Part shown: positions 1 to 8,376 of the stretch, piece by piece
Numbering within the stretch: the stretch's first letter is position 1
How the letters are laid out: each line of letters starts with the position of its first letter
Origin: Hoeflea algicola
Lineage (GTDB): Bacteria > Pseudomonadota > Alphaproteobacteria > Rhizobiales > Rhizobiaceae
Assembly: GCF_026619415.1 (NCBI RefSeq)
Contig: NZ_JAOVZR010000003.1
Span: forward strand, 62,001 to 126,000
Direction of reading: 5' to 3'
Length of the DNA stretch: 64,000 nucleotides
Program-made: the position numbers and the translations under genes
Notes under the pieces: generated by a model
What the model was told of the DNA's origin: nothing
Seen by the model: only the letters and a program-made list of their open reading frames with translations
The model's database searches: none

Positions 1-526
1 AGGCGAGACCCTGACGGCGTACCTCGGCTTGCCCGGTAAAAAAAACGAGTACCTCGTTCAAACTCGCTCCTGCTGGCAAACGCGCAGGATCGTCAATGCT
101 GAGCGCCGCCGGCAATGCGGGCTCTGCGCGGCGTGCCTTCTGCGACGGATGAGCCTTTACGCAGCGGAAGTCGTTGAGCCCAATGACACCTATGTTATCG
201 CGGATCTCGCTGCCGTAGAGATTGAGGCAGCCCTTTCGAAGATCTCTGCAGAAGCCGATCGCGATATCATGATCGAATACGGGAGTGTTGGGGCTCGCCA
301 TCTACAACATCTTGCTGAGATGGCGGAACTGCCCGACATAGCATTGCGCCCGTTTGCCTCTCAGATTGCGGCGGCGACGGGAGAGGCTTATGAGCAGACC
401 CTTCGAAACTTGAGACTGATGTTAATGACGCATGCCAAAGAATGGCGGAGATTTTTGTCCGCGCAAGGTGATGGAAGCTTCCTAAGTAGTTGGCTGGACG
501 GAGGTCGCCATGACCGCTTTAAATGA
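1..526 (+). CDS. QueC-like (7-cyano-7-deazaguanine synthase fold) protein, 5' truncated by window edge
   Basis: The reading frame is open from base 2, so the N-terminal half lies outside the window. The visible part has the cysteine cluster CGLCAACLLRR, which matches the C-terminal zinc site (CxxCxxC) of QueC-family ATP-dependent ligases, preceded by a K-G-E-T-L segment also typical of that family. The C-terminal 100 residues are helical and differ from housekeeping QueC, as in QueC-like proteins of defence loci (for example QatC). It overlaps the next gene by 17 bp, so the two are probably translated together. Housekeeping QueC is less likely, because no queuosine gene is near and the flanks are defence genes. 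The ATP-binding motif cannot be checked here. Confidence 0.7.
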   Translation, partial: GETLTAYLGLPGKKNEYLVQTRSCWQTRRIVNAERRRQCGLCAACLLRRMSLYAAEVVEPNDTYVIADLAAVEIEAALSKISAEADRDIMIEYGSVGARHLQHLAEMAELPDIALRPFASQIAAATGEAYEQTLRNLRLMLMTHAKEWRRFLSAQGDGSFLSSWLDGGRHDRFK

Positions 527-1700
527 GCTAAGTGCGCAGGAAATCGGCCGACGGCTCCGGATCGCTCGCGAGAATGCCGACGTTCGCCAAGACGACGCCG
601 CACAATTCATTAGCGTCTCCCGCCCGACCCTTGTCTCGATCGAAAAGGGTGCACGACGGGTAAGGATTCAGGAGATCCAGACTTTGGCCCACCGATATGG
701 CGTATCGGTCAACGCTCTGTTGCGTCGCGAGGCTGTTCATACGGATCTGGTGCCACGATTTCGAAAGCTAAGGGAGACGGAAGACGAACATACGATCGAG
801 GCCGTCCGGCTCTTCAATGACCTGATCAAGGCCGATGTCGAACTGGAGAATATTCTCGGGATCCAACGCCGGTTTAACTATCCGCCTGAGCGAGGGCTTA
901 ACGAGGGCGACGCAGCAATGCTGGGCGAAGCTCATGCAAAGGAGCTTCGAGATTGGCTAGGGCTAGGGTCGGGTCCTATCGCCGATATTTTCTCCGTCAT
1001 TGAGCACGGGTTAGGAATTCGCCTCTACCAGCGGCGGCTGTCCTCGCGTTCACGGGTCGCGGGTCTCTTCACCTATGACGACAACGTTGGGGCGTGCATT
1101 CTGCTTAACGCGAACCATCCGCTCGCTCGACGAGTTCAGACCGCCGCGCACGAAACCGGCCACTTCTACGGGACGCGACGCATGCCGGAGGTCCTTGAGG
1201 AAGACGAGAAGTTTCTCTCGCGGGACGAGCGTTATGCAAATTCTTTCGGCCGCGCCCTCGTAACGCCGGCAGATAGTTTTGGCGAGAGCTACCGCCAGCT
1301 CAAGGAGATCACTGGCAAAACCACGCGTAGGCTCGTCATCCTCCTCGCCGACCAGTACGGCATCTCCCGCCAGGCCTGCGTTCTTCGCTTGGAAGAGCTG
1401 GGGCTTGTGAAAAAGGGAACTTGGTCGTGGTTCGAAAACAACGGCGGCATCTCGGATGACCACGCACGAGAAGTGCTTGGCAGCGCAGCCGATCGGCGCG
1501 ATGCCGGCAAGGCGGATGCAGATCGGCCGATCTCACACCGGATGAGCCTGATGGCCCACGCGGCATGGAAGCGCGAGCTGATGTCAGAGGGCCAGCTTTC
1601 GGAGCTGCTGAAGATCAGCAGGATTCAGCTGCGAGAGATCGTCGATCAGATTGAGCTTGAGGAAAAAGAGACGGATGACCTACTCAAGCATTCTGAGTGA
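510..1700 (+). CDS. XRE-family regulator fused to ImmA/IrrE metallopeptidase
   Basis: Residues ~10-65 form an XRE helix-turn-helix (QDDAAQFISVSRPTLVSIEKG). The middle carries an ImmA/IrrE zinc-peptidase domain with the HETGH metal motif near residue 215 and a downstream ER-YAN-FG segment that supplies the third ligand region. Such proteins (COG2856 type) bind DNA and cleave or sequester a partner repressor. A C-terminal ~100-residue extension with a second HTH-like stretch is longer than in minimal family members. ATG 510 has a GGAGG site just upstream. The gene overlaps the QueC-like gene and the PIN gene, giving a three-gene operon. I infer it is the regulator or antitoxin of this operon. 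Confidence 0.88.
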   Translation: MTALNELSAQEIGRRLRIARENADVRQDDAAQFISVSRPTLVSIEKGARRVRIQEIQTLAHRYGVSVNALLRREAVHTDLVPRFRKLRETEDEHTIEAVRLFNDLIKADVELENILGIQRRFNYPPERGLNEGDAAMLGEAHAKELRDWLGLGSGPIADIFSVIEHGLGIRLYQRRLSSRSRVAGLFTYDDNVGACILLNANHPLARRVQTAAHETGHFYGTRRMPEVLEEDEKFLSRDERYANSFGRALVTPADSFGESYRQLKEITGKTTRRLVILLADQYGISRQACVLRLEELGLVKKGTWSWFENNGGISDDHAREVLGSAADRRDAGKADADRPISHRMSLMAHAAWKRELMSEGQLSELLKISRIQLREIVDQIELEEKETDDLLKHSE

Positions 1701-2325
1701 GAACACCGCTGCATTGGCTCTTGATACGAGCGTGTTGATCAATCTGCACGCATGCCGGCGTGGCGTCGAGATTCTCGTCGCGATCCCCAATCGAATTCTC
1801 GTCCCGTACATCGTCGCCCGAGAACTCAATCACGAGACGAGCCGCCGAAACGGCGAGGAGGCATTTCTACAAGCACTGGCGGCGGCTGGAAACATCACCC
1901 TAGTCGATCTTTCGGAGGAGGAGTTCGAAATCTTCTTCAAGCTCACTTCCGCAGCGTCCTCTCTTGATGACGGTGAAGCCGCGGCGATCGCTATTTCCAG
2001 GGGACGAGGCCTTTTCCCGGTAATCGACGAGCGGCGAGGCCGCAGGCGAGCTAAGGAAATTATCGGGATCGAACCGGCATGGTCGCTCGACTTGCTGTCT
2101 CACCCGAATACGACGGCCAGCTTGGGGGCTAACTTTTCCGTGGACGCCCTCTTTTTGGCGCTGCGTGACGGGCGTATGCGTATTCCCCCTGAGAGTGCGT
2201 CCGAAGTCGTCGGGATTATTGGCGATGATCGTGCCAGACAATGCACTTGTCTACCGGGATACCGGCATCTATTCGGTGAAAAAAGCGAGCAGCACCGGGG
2301 ACGATTTGATCCGATGCTTTTCTAA
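1675..2325 (+). CDS. PIN-domain ribonuclease-like protein (DUF3368 type)
   Basis: It starts at ATG 1675, inside the end of the ImmA/IrrE gene (26-bp overlap); an upstream in-frame TTG at 1651 is less likely. LDTSVLINLH near the N terminus supplies the first PIN aspartate, ELNHE the acidic helix, and DDGEAAAIAISRG with VIDERRGRRRAKE the remaining acidic residues, as in PIN proteins of the DUF3368 group. XRE/ImmA plus PIN pairs are a known toxin-antitoxin-like arrangement. The C-terminal ~60 residues, including a cysteine pair, have no clear match. PIN nuclease activity is inferred from family motifs; the target RNA is unknown. Confidence 0.82.
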   Translation: MTYSSILSENTAALALDTSVLINLHACRRGVEILVAIPNRILVPYIVARELNHETSRRNGEEAFLQALAAAGNITLVDLSEEEFEIFFKLTSAASSLDDGEAAAIAISRGRGLFPVIDERRGRRRAKEIIGIEPAWSLDLLSHPNTTASLGANFSVDALFLALRDGRMRIPPESASEVVGIIGDDRARQCTCLPGYRHLFGEKSEQHRGRFDPMLF

Positions 2326-2400
2326 GTCGCACGACAAACAGATAGCCGCATAGCACTAACAACCTACTGGTTAAGGAGCTGCTGCGGCAGAAGTCTGGTG

Positions 2401-3831
2401 TTAAAGGCGAGCCATTTCGGTTTCGGCTGCCTCGCGGATAAACCTCTTCAGATCATCTGTATTTCGGACTTTCCGATCGTCATAATAGATCCGATGGATG
2501 TTGAAGGATGCGGCGCTTGCCACAACGGGAGAAATGGACGCGATGTCCAAGATCTGTCCGCCAACACTGACATTTATCTGCTGAGGATCGCCACCTACGA
2601 CACCCATCGGCTTATAAATGGGGCGATTGTAAGTGTCGTAGTAGCAGCCGTCGCTCCAAATTGACGTTTCCTTCTGGAGTCTTGCCGCAACAGCCTTGCA
2701 TACTGCTTCAATCCGCTCGACGCGAGTTTTCGCGGTGAGCTCGACGACCTCGGACCTCGAGGCGAGGATTTCATCGGCGACTTTCCAGATATCGATCATC
2801 GGTAGAATTCGGCGATCAGAGAGCCGCGTCGCGATATCCCTGACCGAGGCGTCACTTGCCTCTCGAAATTGATGGAGCGATCCCCAAAACAGTGTGTCGT
2901 CCAGCAGGCGCGCTTGATCGAGATTGCTTGGGTCGCGGAAAAATCGCACGAATGGGTGAGTATCCGAAAGGCCGGTGGCAGGCACATCACCTGCCGCAAT
3001 CAGCTCGAAAACCCTGCTTAGGAGCAGGGCGAACATGAACTCGAGCCCCCGGATCTTCTTGTGCAGGTATATTGTGGGATACAGCTGAAAGAGCGTCACT
3101 GTGAACTGTTCGAGCGAGATGTATGCCTTGCTATCGACGTATAGGAAACGCGCATCGCCGTTTTTTCCAACCTTGAGATTTCGCAGCAGCCAATCCAGAT
3201 CGATGCCGCCGGAAGACACGCCGGCGAAGTAGGCGTCGCGTTTGGCATAGTCAAGCCTGTCTGCATCCAGCTGACTTGAAACAACGGACGTGTAGATGCA
3301 GTTCTTGTCCGCTTTTTTGATAATGTCGCGGACCATGGCGGGGAATTCCGTGCCGCCAAAATTGACCAGTGCCTCGCCGATCGTAGAGTCAGTAATGATT
3401 TTTTGGGTGACCTTTTCGTGATCGACGGCGTCTTCGAGGCTTTCTCGTTTCCCTTCCTCGAGTTTATTGCGTGCAAGAAAGAATCCCATCGCTCTCTCAA
3501 AGGCGTGGCTGAACATACCATGACCCACGTCGTGCAGCAGCGCAGCGGCAAGGCATGCCTCCGCCTTTTGCGACCAATTCCCGCTTGATCCCTCGGGCTC
3601 GATGATCGTCAGCATTCGCTTAGCGATCTTGTAGACGCCGAGAGAATGGGCGAAGCGGGAATGGGCGGCGGAGGGGAAGACGTAGTCGGAAAAACCAAGT
3701 TGCTTGACACGGCGCAGGCGTTGAAAAAATGAGTCGGAAAGAAGGTTTTTGAGCTCGTTTTCGCGAGCCCCGTTGAAATCAATGAATCCGTGGATCGGAT
3801 CCTTAATAACCTTATTCAATATTTCCTGCAT
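2401..3831 (-). CDS. HD-domain phosphohydrolase (dNTPase/SAMHD1-like, COG1078)
   Basis: Start ATG 3831 has a strong GGGGGAAG site 4-5 bases upstream; a GTG at 3843 is possible. From ATG 3831 the protein is 476 residues. Family marks are the N-terminal KDPIHGFI, the R-FAHSLGVY histidine near residue 62, the HD pair in LLHDVGHGMFSHAFE (H100, D101), and SQLDADRLDYAKRDA further on. Relatives are dNTP triphosphohydrolases or nucleotide hydrolases. It is the last gene of a four-gene minus-strand run (radical SAM, exonuclease, kinase, HD), 54 bp after the kinase gene. HD dNTPases can limit phage replication by draining dNTPs; that role here is inference. Confidence 0.88.
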   Translation of the reverse strand: MQEILNKVIKDPIHGFIDFNGARENELKNLLSDSFFQRLRRVKQLGFSDYVFPSAAHSRFAHSLGVYKIAKRMLTIIEPEGSSGNWSQKAEACLAAALLHDVGHGMFSHAFERAMGFFLARNKLEEGKRESLEDAVDHEKVTQKIITDSTIGEALVNFGGTEFPAMVRDIIKKADKNCIYTSVVSSQLDADRLDYAKRDAYFAGVSSGGIDLDWLLRNLKVGKNGDARFLYVDSKAYISLEQFTVTLFQLYPTIYLHKKIRGLEFMFALLLSRVFELIAAGDVPATGLSDTHPFVRFFRDPSNLDQARLLDDTLFWGSLHQFREASDASVRDIATRLSDRRILPMIDIWKVADEILASRSEVVELTAKTRVERIEAVCKAVAARLQKETSIWSDGCYYDTYNRPIYKPMGVVGGDPQQINVSVGGQILDIASISPVVASAASFNIHRIYYDDRKVRNTDDLKRFIREAAETEMARL

Positions 3832-3885
3832 GTCTTCCCCCACTATGCTTCAATAATCGCGTAGATCGCGCGAGCGCTTCCCCGT

Positions 3886-4470
3886 CTATTTCGCCAAGTG
3901 TCTCCGGACCGTCTCCAAAACCTGACCCAGCACTTCGTCACCGTTGGAAGAAGTTAGGATTACAGGCTGCAGGGCAGCTTCCTCGGCGAGGGCGCGAATC
4001 TTCTCGCCGGCTGCAACCCGAAACTCATGGTTCTTGTCGCGCCCTTCGCCAAGACTGATTGCTGGGTCAAGCTTCGTCATCACGAGCACATCGTAATCTC
4101 CGGCATGGGCGACGGCGATCGAGCGAAGTTCGTCGAGCTGCCGGTCCGGCAACGATCGCCCTGAGATTTCAACAGCGGCATAGAGATAACCGAGTGCGTC
4201 AAGAACCGGCCGGTCGACAAGAATGACCTCGCTGGACAAAGCGGCCTCGGCCTCCTGCCTCATGCCTTCAGCCATGATCCAAAGGGTGCTTTCGAAATTA
4301 TGGTCAGTTAAAATCGGGAAGCCGCGGTCCCGAGCAGCTTTGGCAAGATCACCCACCCGACCAATCGCAACTCCTTCCGCGGAGAGAACGGAGTCTAATT
4401 GCTCAAGGAAGGTCGATTTCCCGGTTGAGTGCGTGCCGGCAATTCCGACTTTGACCTTCCTCATGCTCAT
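3886..4470 (-). CDS. P-loop nucleotide/nucleoside kinase-like ATPase (NadR-kinase/AAA_28 type)
   Basis: The gene starts at ATG 4470 after an AGGAGA site; the longer frame up to 4740 is only read-through over the exonuclease gene. It encodes 194 residues. The N terminus has a Walker A loop, GIAGTHSTGKSTF, followed by FESTLWIMAEG and VDRPVLDALGYLYAA. The latter has the D-R-P-x-x-D pattern of the ribosylnicotinamide-kinase/NadR-like P-loop group. A Lid-type arginine-rich stretch is not obvious. The start shares an ATGA overlap with the exonuclease stop, which implies translational coupling. The substrate cannot be told from sequence; a small nucleotide or nucleoside is most likely. Confidence 0.78.
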   Translation of the reverse strand: MSMRKVKVGIAGTHSTGKSTFLEQLDSVLSAEGVAIGRVGDLAKAARDRGFPILTDHNFESTLWIMAEGMRQEAEAALSSEVILVDRPVLDALGYLYAAVEISGRSLPDRQLDELRSIAVAHAGDYDVLVMTKLDPAISLGEGRDKNHEFRVAAGEKIRALAEEAALQPVILTSSNGDEVLGQVLETVRRHLAK

Positions 4471-5057
4471 AGAAAACTCTCCTGCGCCTTGAAAAGAATA
4501 TCTGCCTCGCGCGAGCGGAAATCGCGCCCTTCTCGATCCAGCGGAGCAAGCAAAGTCGTAAACAGAAGGGTGGTCAATGCGACATCGAACAGCGCCGAGT
4601 GGTGCTTCAGCCCTGTTTGGCGCTCCGCCTCGGCACTCAGGCCGAGAGTGGCACCGAGATTCTCCAAACTGTAGGAGTCGAGACCGGGGCGCATCGCTCG
4701 AGCGAGTTTGAGCGTGTCGATCGCTGCTGACGGTTTCCATTCTGGAATTTGTCTGCCGATGGCGTCGAGTTCGACGCGCACGTTGTGCCCGATGATTACA
4801 CTTCTATCGGTCCACCTCACGATGTCCTCGGCGATATCGTCGATGCTGGGGGCATCATCGACATCATCGTCTGTGATGCCGTGTATCCGTGTTACCGCCG
4901 CGCTGATCGGTCGCTCAGGCTTGACGAGCCAATGGAACGCGCGGCCACTCGGTTGCAAATCAACAACCTCCATTAAAGCGATCTCGACAATTTCAGGAGG
5001 TGTCGCACCGTTGCCTTCTACATCGACCACCCAAGCCTTTTCCCACATCATTCCCAT
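4467..5057 (-). CDS. DEDDh 3'-5' exonuclease (RNase T/DnaQ-like)
   Basis: Residues 10-15 give the ExoI motif VDVEG (D-x-E), followed by an HGITDDDV segment, ExoII in VIGHNVRVELDAI, and ExoIII in HHSALFDVALTTLL (H-x4-D). This is a complete DEDDh active site, so a 3'-5' exonuclease for single-stranded DNA or RNA ends is well supported. Start ATG 5057 has a GGAG 5 bases upstream; in-frame ATGs at 5051 and 5048 are alternatives. It overlaps the radical SAM gene upstream by about 10 bp and the kinase gene downstream by 4 bp. That tight packing makes joint function likely. Confidence 0.87.
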   Translation of the reverse strand: MGMMWEKAWVVDVEGNGATPPEIVEIALMEVVDLQPSGRAFHWLVKPERPISAAVTRIHGITDDDVDDAPSIDDIAEDIVRWTDRSVIIGHNVRVELDAIGRQIPEWKPSAAIDTLKLARAMRPGLDSYSLENLGATLGLSAEAERQTGLKHHSALFDVALTTLLFTTLLAPLDREGRDFRSREADILFKAQESFL

Positions 5058-6184
5058 CCGATCTCCGCTCGCCCGTGCCGATGCTTTCGATGAGGCTGTG
5101 CCCGATCATGCACTTGGAAGTTCAACGCGTGCTGCATGAAATAGCGCTGTGCCTCGGTGCTGCCATTGACTTCCACCCGGCGATCAGAAACCTCAATGCC
5201 ATCTAGGTCTACCAATGACACGACACGAGCGAGGCTCCGAACAGCTTCCAGATCAGGTTTACGGTGGCGCTTTTCGCAGATCTCACGCTGGGTCTTAGGA
5301 CAGATGTCGCAGATTTCGTTTATCCCGAAATGGCCGTTGAAATCTGCGATGCTGTGCGCGAAGGCGACCCCGCAAGACGTCTTGCGGAAAATCGGCCTCC
5401 CCTCGAAACACGCTAAAATCCGACCTTCGGCCTCTCGGGGCAGAATCTTCCGTCGCGCTATGTCCGCATAAAGGTCCGGCACCCCGGCTTCTCGAAAATA
5501 TGCCCGAATCTCCTCTCGATAGAAAAGTCCGGTGAAGACCGTGGCATCAGCGAATTCCGCAAGACGGCGCGCCGCCGCGAAGTGATCCGTCGTGTCGTTC
5601 AGGCCCGAGATAATTGGGCGCCAGTAGAGGATCTTCTTCACGCGCGAAGCCGAACTGGCCAGCACCTCCAAGCTCCTTGCGGCGATCCCAGACGAAACCG
5701 GCTCAATCCGCTCATCGTCAATTCCCGACCATGTTACCAAGATCGTCAGCTTCAGGTTCGTGAATTCCTCAAGTCGTTCGACGTCTGCCGGCTCAATTTT
5801 CCATCGGGTGATCACTAAGACGGGATTCCTGAAGCCGCGACTATCAAGAGCCTCGAGGGTTCTAAATAAATGCTTCTTAACGCCGGGAAGGAATGGGTCA
5901 GTCGCCCGGTTGAAGATCTGGATCGGAGTGGTGTGCGCGCGAAATGCCCAATGACTTATCAGTTCACCTACCGCAACCTCGTCGTTGACAATGAGATGAG
6001 GTCGTTTCATCGCGAAATTATCGAACAGGTGGCGCACGCAATAGCCACAATCAAGCGGACATCCGACGATGTGGTTTAGACTCAGGCCAGATTTTCGATA
6101 ATCGATGTAATTCCGCAGGCTTGAGGGCAGATCGTCTGGCGCACGGCGCACGGGCTTTGCATCCAAGATTTCAATTTTAACCAT
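5048..6184 (-). CDS. Radical SAM enzyme (spore-photoproduct-lyase-like)
   Basis: Cys42, Cys46 and Cys49 in GCPLDCGYC form the CxxxCxxC motif that binds the catalytic [4Fe-4S] cluster and S-adenosylmethionine. The next ~200 residues follow a partial TIM-barrel layout resembling SPL-like radical SAM proteins (TDPFLPG, VLVITRW). A C-terminal group of cysteines (CGVAF, CDICPKTQREIC) suggests a second cluster or zinc site. Start ATG 6184 follows GGGGAAC. It is the first gene of the four-gene operon and is divergent from the TIR-like gene. No viperin-type motif was seen. The substrate is unknown; nucleic acid or a nucleotide is plausible from the neighbours. Confidence 0.85.
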   Translation of the reverse strand: MVKIEILDAKPVRRAPDDLPSSLRNYIDYRKSGLSLNHIVGCPLDCGYCVRHLFDNFAMKRPHLIVNDEVAVGELISHWAFRAHTTPIQIFNRATDPFLPGVKKHLFRTLEALDSRGFRNPVLVITRWKIEPADVERLEEFTNLKLTILVTWSGIDDERIEPVSSGIAARSLEVLASSASRVKKILYWRPIISGLNDTTDHFAAARRLAEFADATVFTGLFYREEIRAYFREAGVPDLYADIARRKILPREAEGRILACFEGRPIFRKTSCGVAFAHSIADFNGHFGINEICDICPKTQREICEKRHRKPDLEAVRSLARVVSLVDLDGIEVSDRRVEVNGSTEAQRYFMQHALNFQVHDRAQPHRKHRHGRAEIGWE

Positions 6185-6367
6185 TTATAGTTCCCCGACC
6201 CACAACCTGACACTGAACGACCGCTGTGGAAAGTTCAAGAGTGCTGTTTGGGATTTGCCACTAGTGAACTTAACGCCGCGTCAAGCTTCTCTCGCACCAC
6301 CTTTTTATTGGGGATCACGGATCTGACACCTTCCGCAGGTTACGATTCTTGGTGATAGTGTCGAAAG
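6185..6367. promoter_or_regulatory. Divergent promoter region between radical SAM operon and TIR-like gene
   Basis: This 183-bp gap is the only space from which both the leftward four-gene operon and the rightward TIR-like/Shedu genes can be started. I see no convincing -10/-35 pair or long dyad by eye, so promoters are placed here only by gene layout. Confidence 0.4.
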
Positions 6368-7630
6368 ATGCAACCGATTCATCTTTTTTACTCTTGGCAA
6401 AGCGACCGCGGCAGCAAGGTGTGTCGGAATTTCATTCGCCACGCGCTTGAGGCAGCCATCGCGAACCTGAAAGGTGCCCACGGTATCGAGATTTATCTCG
6501 ACTCGGATACGTCCGGTGTGCCGGGTACTCCCCATGTCAGTGACACGATCCTGCGCAAAATTCGGGAATGCGATATCTTCCTCGGGGACGTCACATTCGT
6601 CGGTTCCACGCCGAACGGGAAAAAAATGGCGAATCCGAATGTAATGATCGAGTTCGGCTACGCACGGGGCGTCCTCACAGACAGGCAAATTCTGCTCTTG
6701 ATGAACACAGCTTTCGGCCCAGCCCAGGAACTTCCCTTCGACCTGGCGCATTTGCGCCATCCGACGCAATATTCTGTTCAAGAGGGTGCAAGTGATGGCG
6801 TCCGTCGCGGACAACGCACCAAGCTCGCGGAGATACTAACCCACCACCTCAAGGCAATCGTGGACGATGTCCTGGCAACAAGGGCGTCCCGCAAGCCGAG
6901 CGCAGATACTATTGCTCCCGCCCATGCCGTCGTCACTAGCCTTATCCAAATGAGTAACCGTGGAGAGACGCCGGCCATCGTCCCAGGCCCACGCCTGGTC
7001 GTGAAACTCGTGACAGCGGAAGCCGCGACTACGGCCTCGGTTACTCCCGGATCGATAAGTTCAATACGAGCGAAATTCATTCCCGCTCGCTACAGCGAGA
7101 GCACGGCTGAAACCAATTCGAGGGAATGGTCTGAGTTCGATCCGCCTCGCTTCGTTCAAGGGAAGCCAAATCCGGAATCGCGATGGTACCTTCGCGTTCT
7201 ACGCTCGGGAGCAATAGACGCGGCAATCACGGTTGGGGAGCGGATCGATGATGACAAGGACATCTTGGTCGACATCGAATCACTGGAGGCCCGAGTTGTG
7301 GAGATGGCCAAACGGATGGGAGAGATAGCCTCCGCAGTCGGCGACGGCGGACCCTTGGTTATCCACGCGGCTCTCGAAGGATTGGAGGATGTTCGGTTGG
7401 GTGCCCAGCACAAATCTAGCAAGCGGCTGGGCGCTCCTTTCGTCCATCTCGGAACCGTCGATATGCCTTCAGCATGTTCAATATCGATCGAAAGTTTGCG
7501 ACAGATGCTTGATGCCATATGGCTGGCGGCCGGTTTCCCTAATGGGTCACCACTCTACGGTGATGGCATTACTGACGATCTGCGAGAAAAAATGCTTGTT
7601 GCACCAGAAGTCATTTCCGGACGAGCTTGA
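6368..7630 (+). CDS. TIR-like domain protein, probable defence effector
   Basis: The first ~150 residues have the pattern of defence-associated TIR-like/nucleotide-binding domains. They show HLFYSWQSDRGSK at the first strand, DSDTSGVPGTPHVSDTI, a CDIFLGDVTFVG strand, then NPNVMIEFGYARG. The glutamate in the last motif (~E95) is where the NADase glutamate of TIR proteins sits. An LPFDL motif follows. The C-terminal ~250 residues are unrecognised and may sense the trigger. The protein has 420 residues and no membrane segment. The disrupted Shedu gene starts 12 bp downstream in the same direction, so the two were probably one operon. NAD-cleaving activity is inferred, not shown. Confidence 0.68.
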   Translation: MQPIHLFYSWQSDRGSKVCRNFIRHALEAAIANLKGAHGIEIYLDSDTSGVPGTPHVSDTILRKIRECDIFLGDVTFVGSTPNGKKMANPNVMIEFGYARGVLTDRQILLLMNTAFGPAQELPFDLAHLRHPTQYSVQEGASDGVRRGQRTKLAEILTHHLKAIVDDVLATRASRKPSADTIAPAHAVVTSLIQMSNRGETPAIVPGPRLVVKLVTAEAATTASVTPGSISSIRAKFIPARYSESTAETNSREWSEFDPPRFVQGKPNPESRWYLRVLRSGAIDAAITVGERIDDDKDILVDIESLEARVVEMAKRMGEIASAVGDGGPLVIHAALEGLEDVRLGAQHKSSKRLGAPFVHLGTVDMPSACSISIESLRQMLDAIWLAAGFPNGSPLYGDGITDDLREKMLVAPEVISGRA

Positions 7631-7642
7631 CGTTAAGGCCGC

Positions 7643-8264
7643 TTGATCAGTTCACGTCAATATCGTCACGCAACCATTTCAACAATGCGGCGGTCCGCTC
7701 TCAATGCGAACGCCTGGAGAAATAAAAGGGATGACGACGTGCTGACCACTGGGCGAACCTATAGACTGGAAAGCGGACCCAAAGCTCTGACTTGGGACCG
7801 CTATAGCGAGCTGGTGCAGCGCGATTGGCGTGAGCTGCTCAACGCGGCGGATGATCACGACGAGGCAGTTTTTCAGAGGTTTCTTGAAACCCATCCTTGC
7901 ATGGTTCCCGGTGGCCAAAGTATGTCAGGGCCATCAGGCCACAGCGCGTTTCCCGCGGCACTGATCACGCAACCATCCTTGCCGGGCTTTAACGAGCACA
8001 TCCCAGACTTTCTATGGATCGCCACCGACAGTCTGCACATCTATGCGGTTCTGATTGAAATCGAGGCCCCGAAGAAGAGGATGTTTACCAAAGGCGGCCA
8101 GCCTACCGCGCAGTTCACGCAAGCACAGACTCAAATCGCCCGCTGGAAAAGCTGGCTCGGCGAACCTGCAAACCAGACATTGTTCTGCAACCACTATCTG
8201 ATGGATGCGTTGCCGCGCTGGCGTACATTCATCCCGCAATATGTCCTCATCTACGGTCGCCGGT
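7643..8264 (+). pseudogene. sduA: Shedu nuclease SduA (DUF4263), 5' part, cut by IS21
   Basis: The fragment encodes FLETHPCMVPGG, then PDFLWIATDSLHIYAVLIEIEAPKKRMF, the PD-(D/E)xK core of DUF4263 (IPDF, then the E-x-E and KK pair), and a QIARWKSWL helix. The frame is cut after YGRR by the left end of the IS21 element. Removing 8265-10741 (the IS plus one copy of the 7-bp duplication) rejoins it in frame to 10742-11091, giving one uninterrupted ORF of about 323 residues from TTG 7643. ATG 7685 and GTG 7739 (with AAAAGGGA upstream) are other possible starts. In the present state the reading frame gains only one residue before a stop. Confidence 0.85.
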
Positions 8265-8376
8265 TGTGAACAGGCATGCAATTTTGACCCCGTAGCGGGG
8301 TGATCGGCGTCCAAAAATGACCCCTTTACACTGGTGTGGATAATGCCCCCGAGGCTATCGGGGAGCACAGTGCGGG

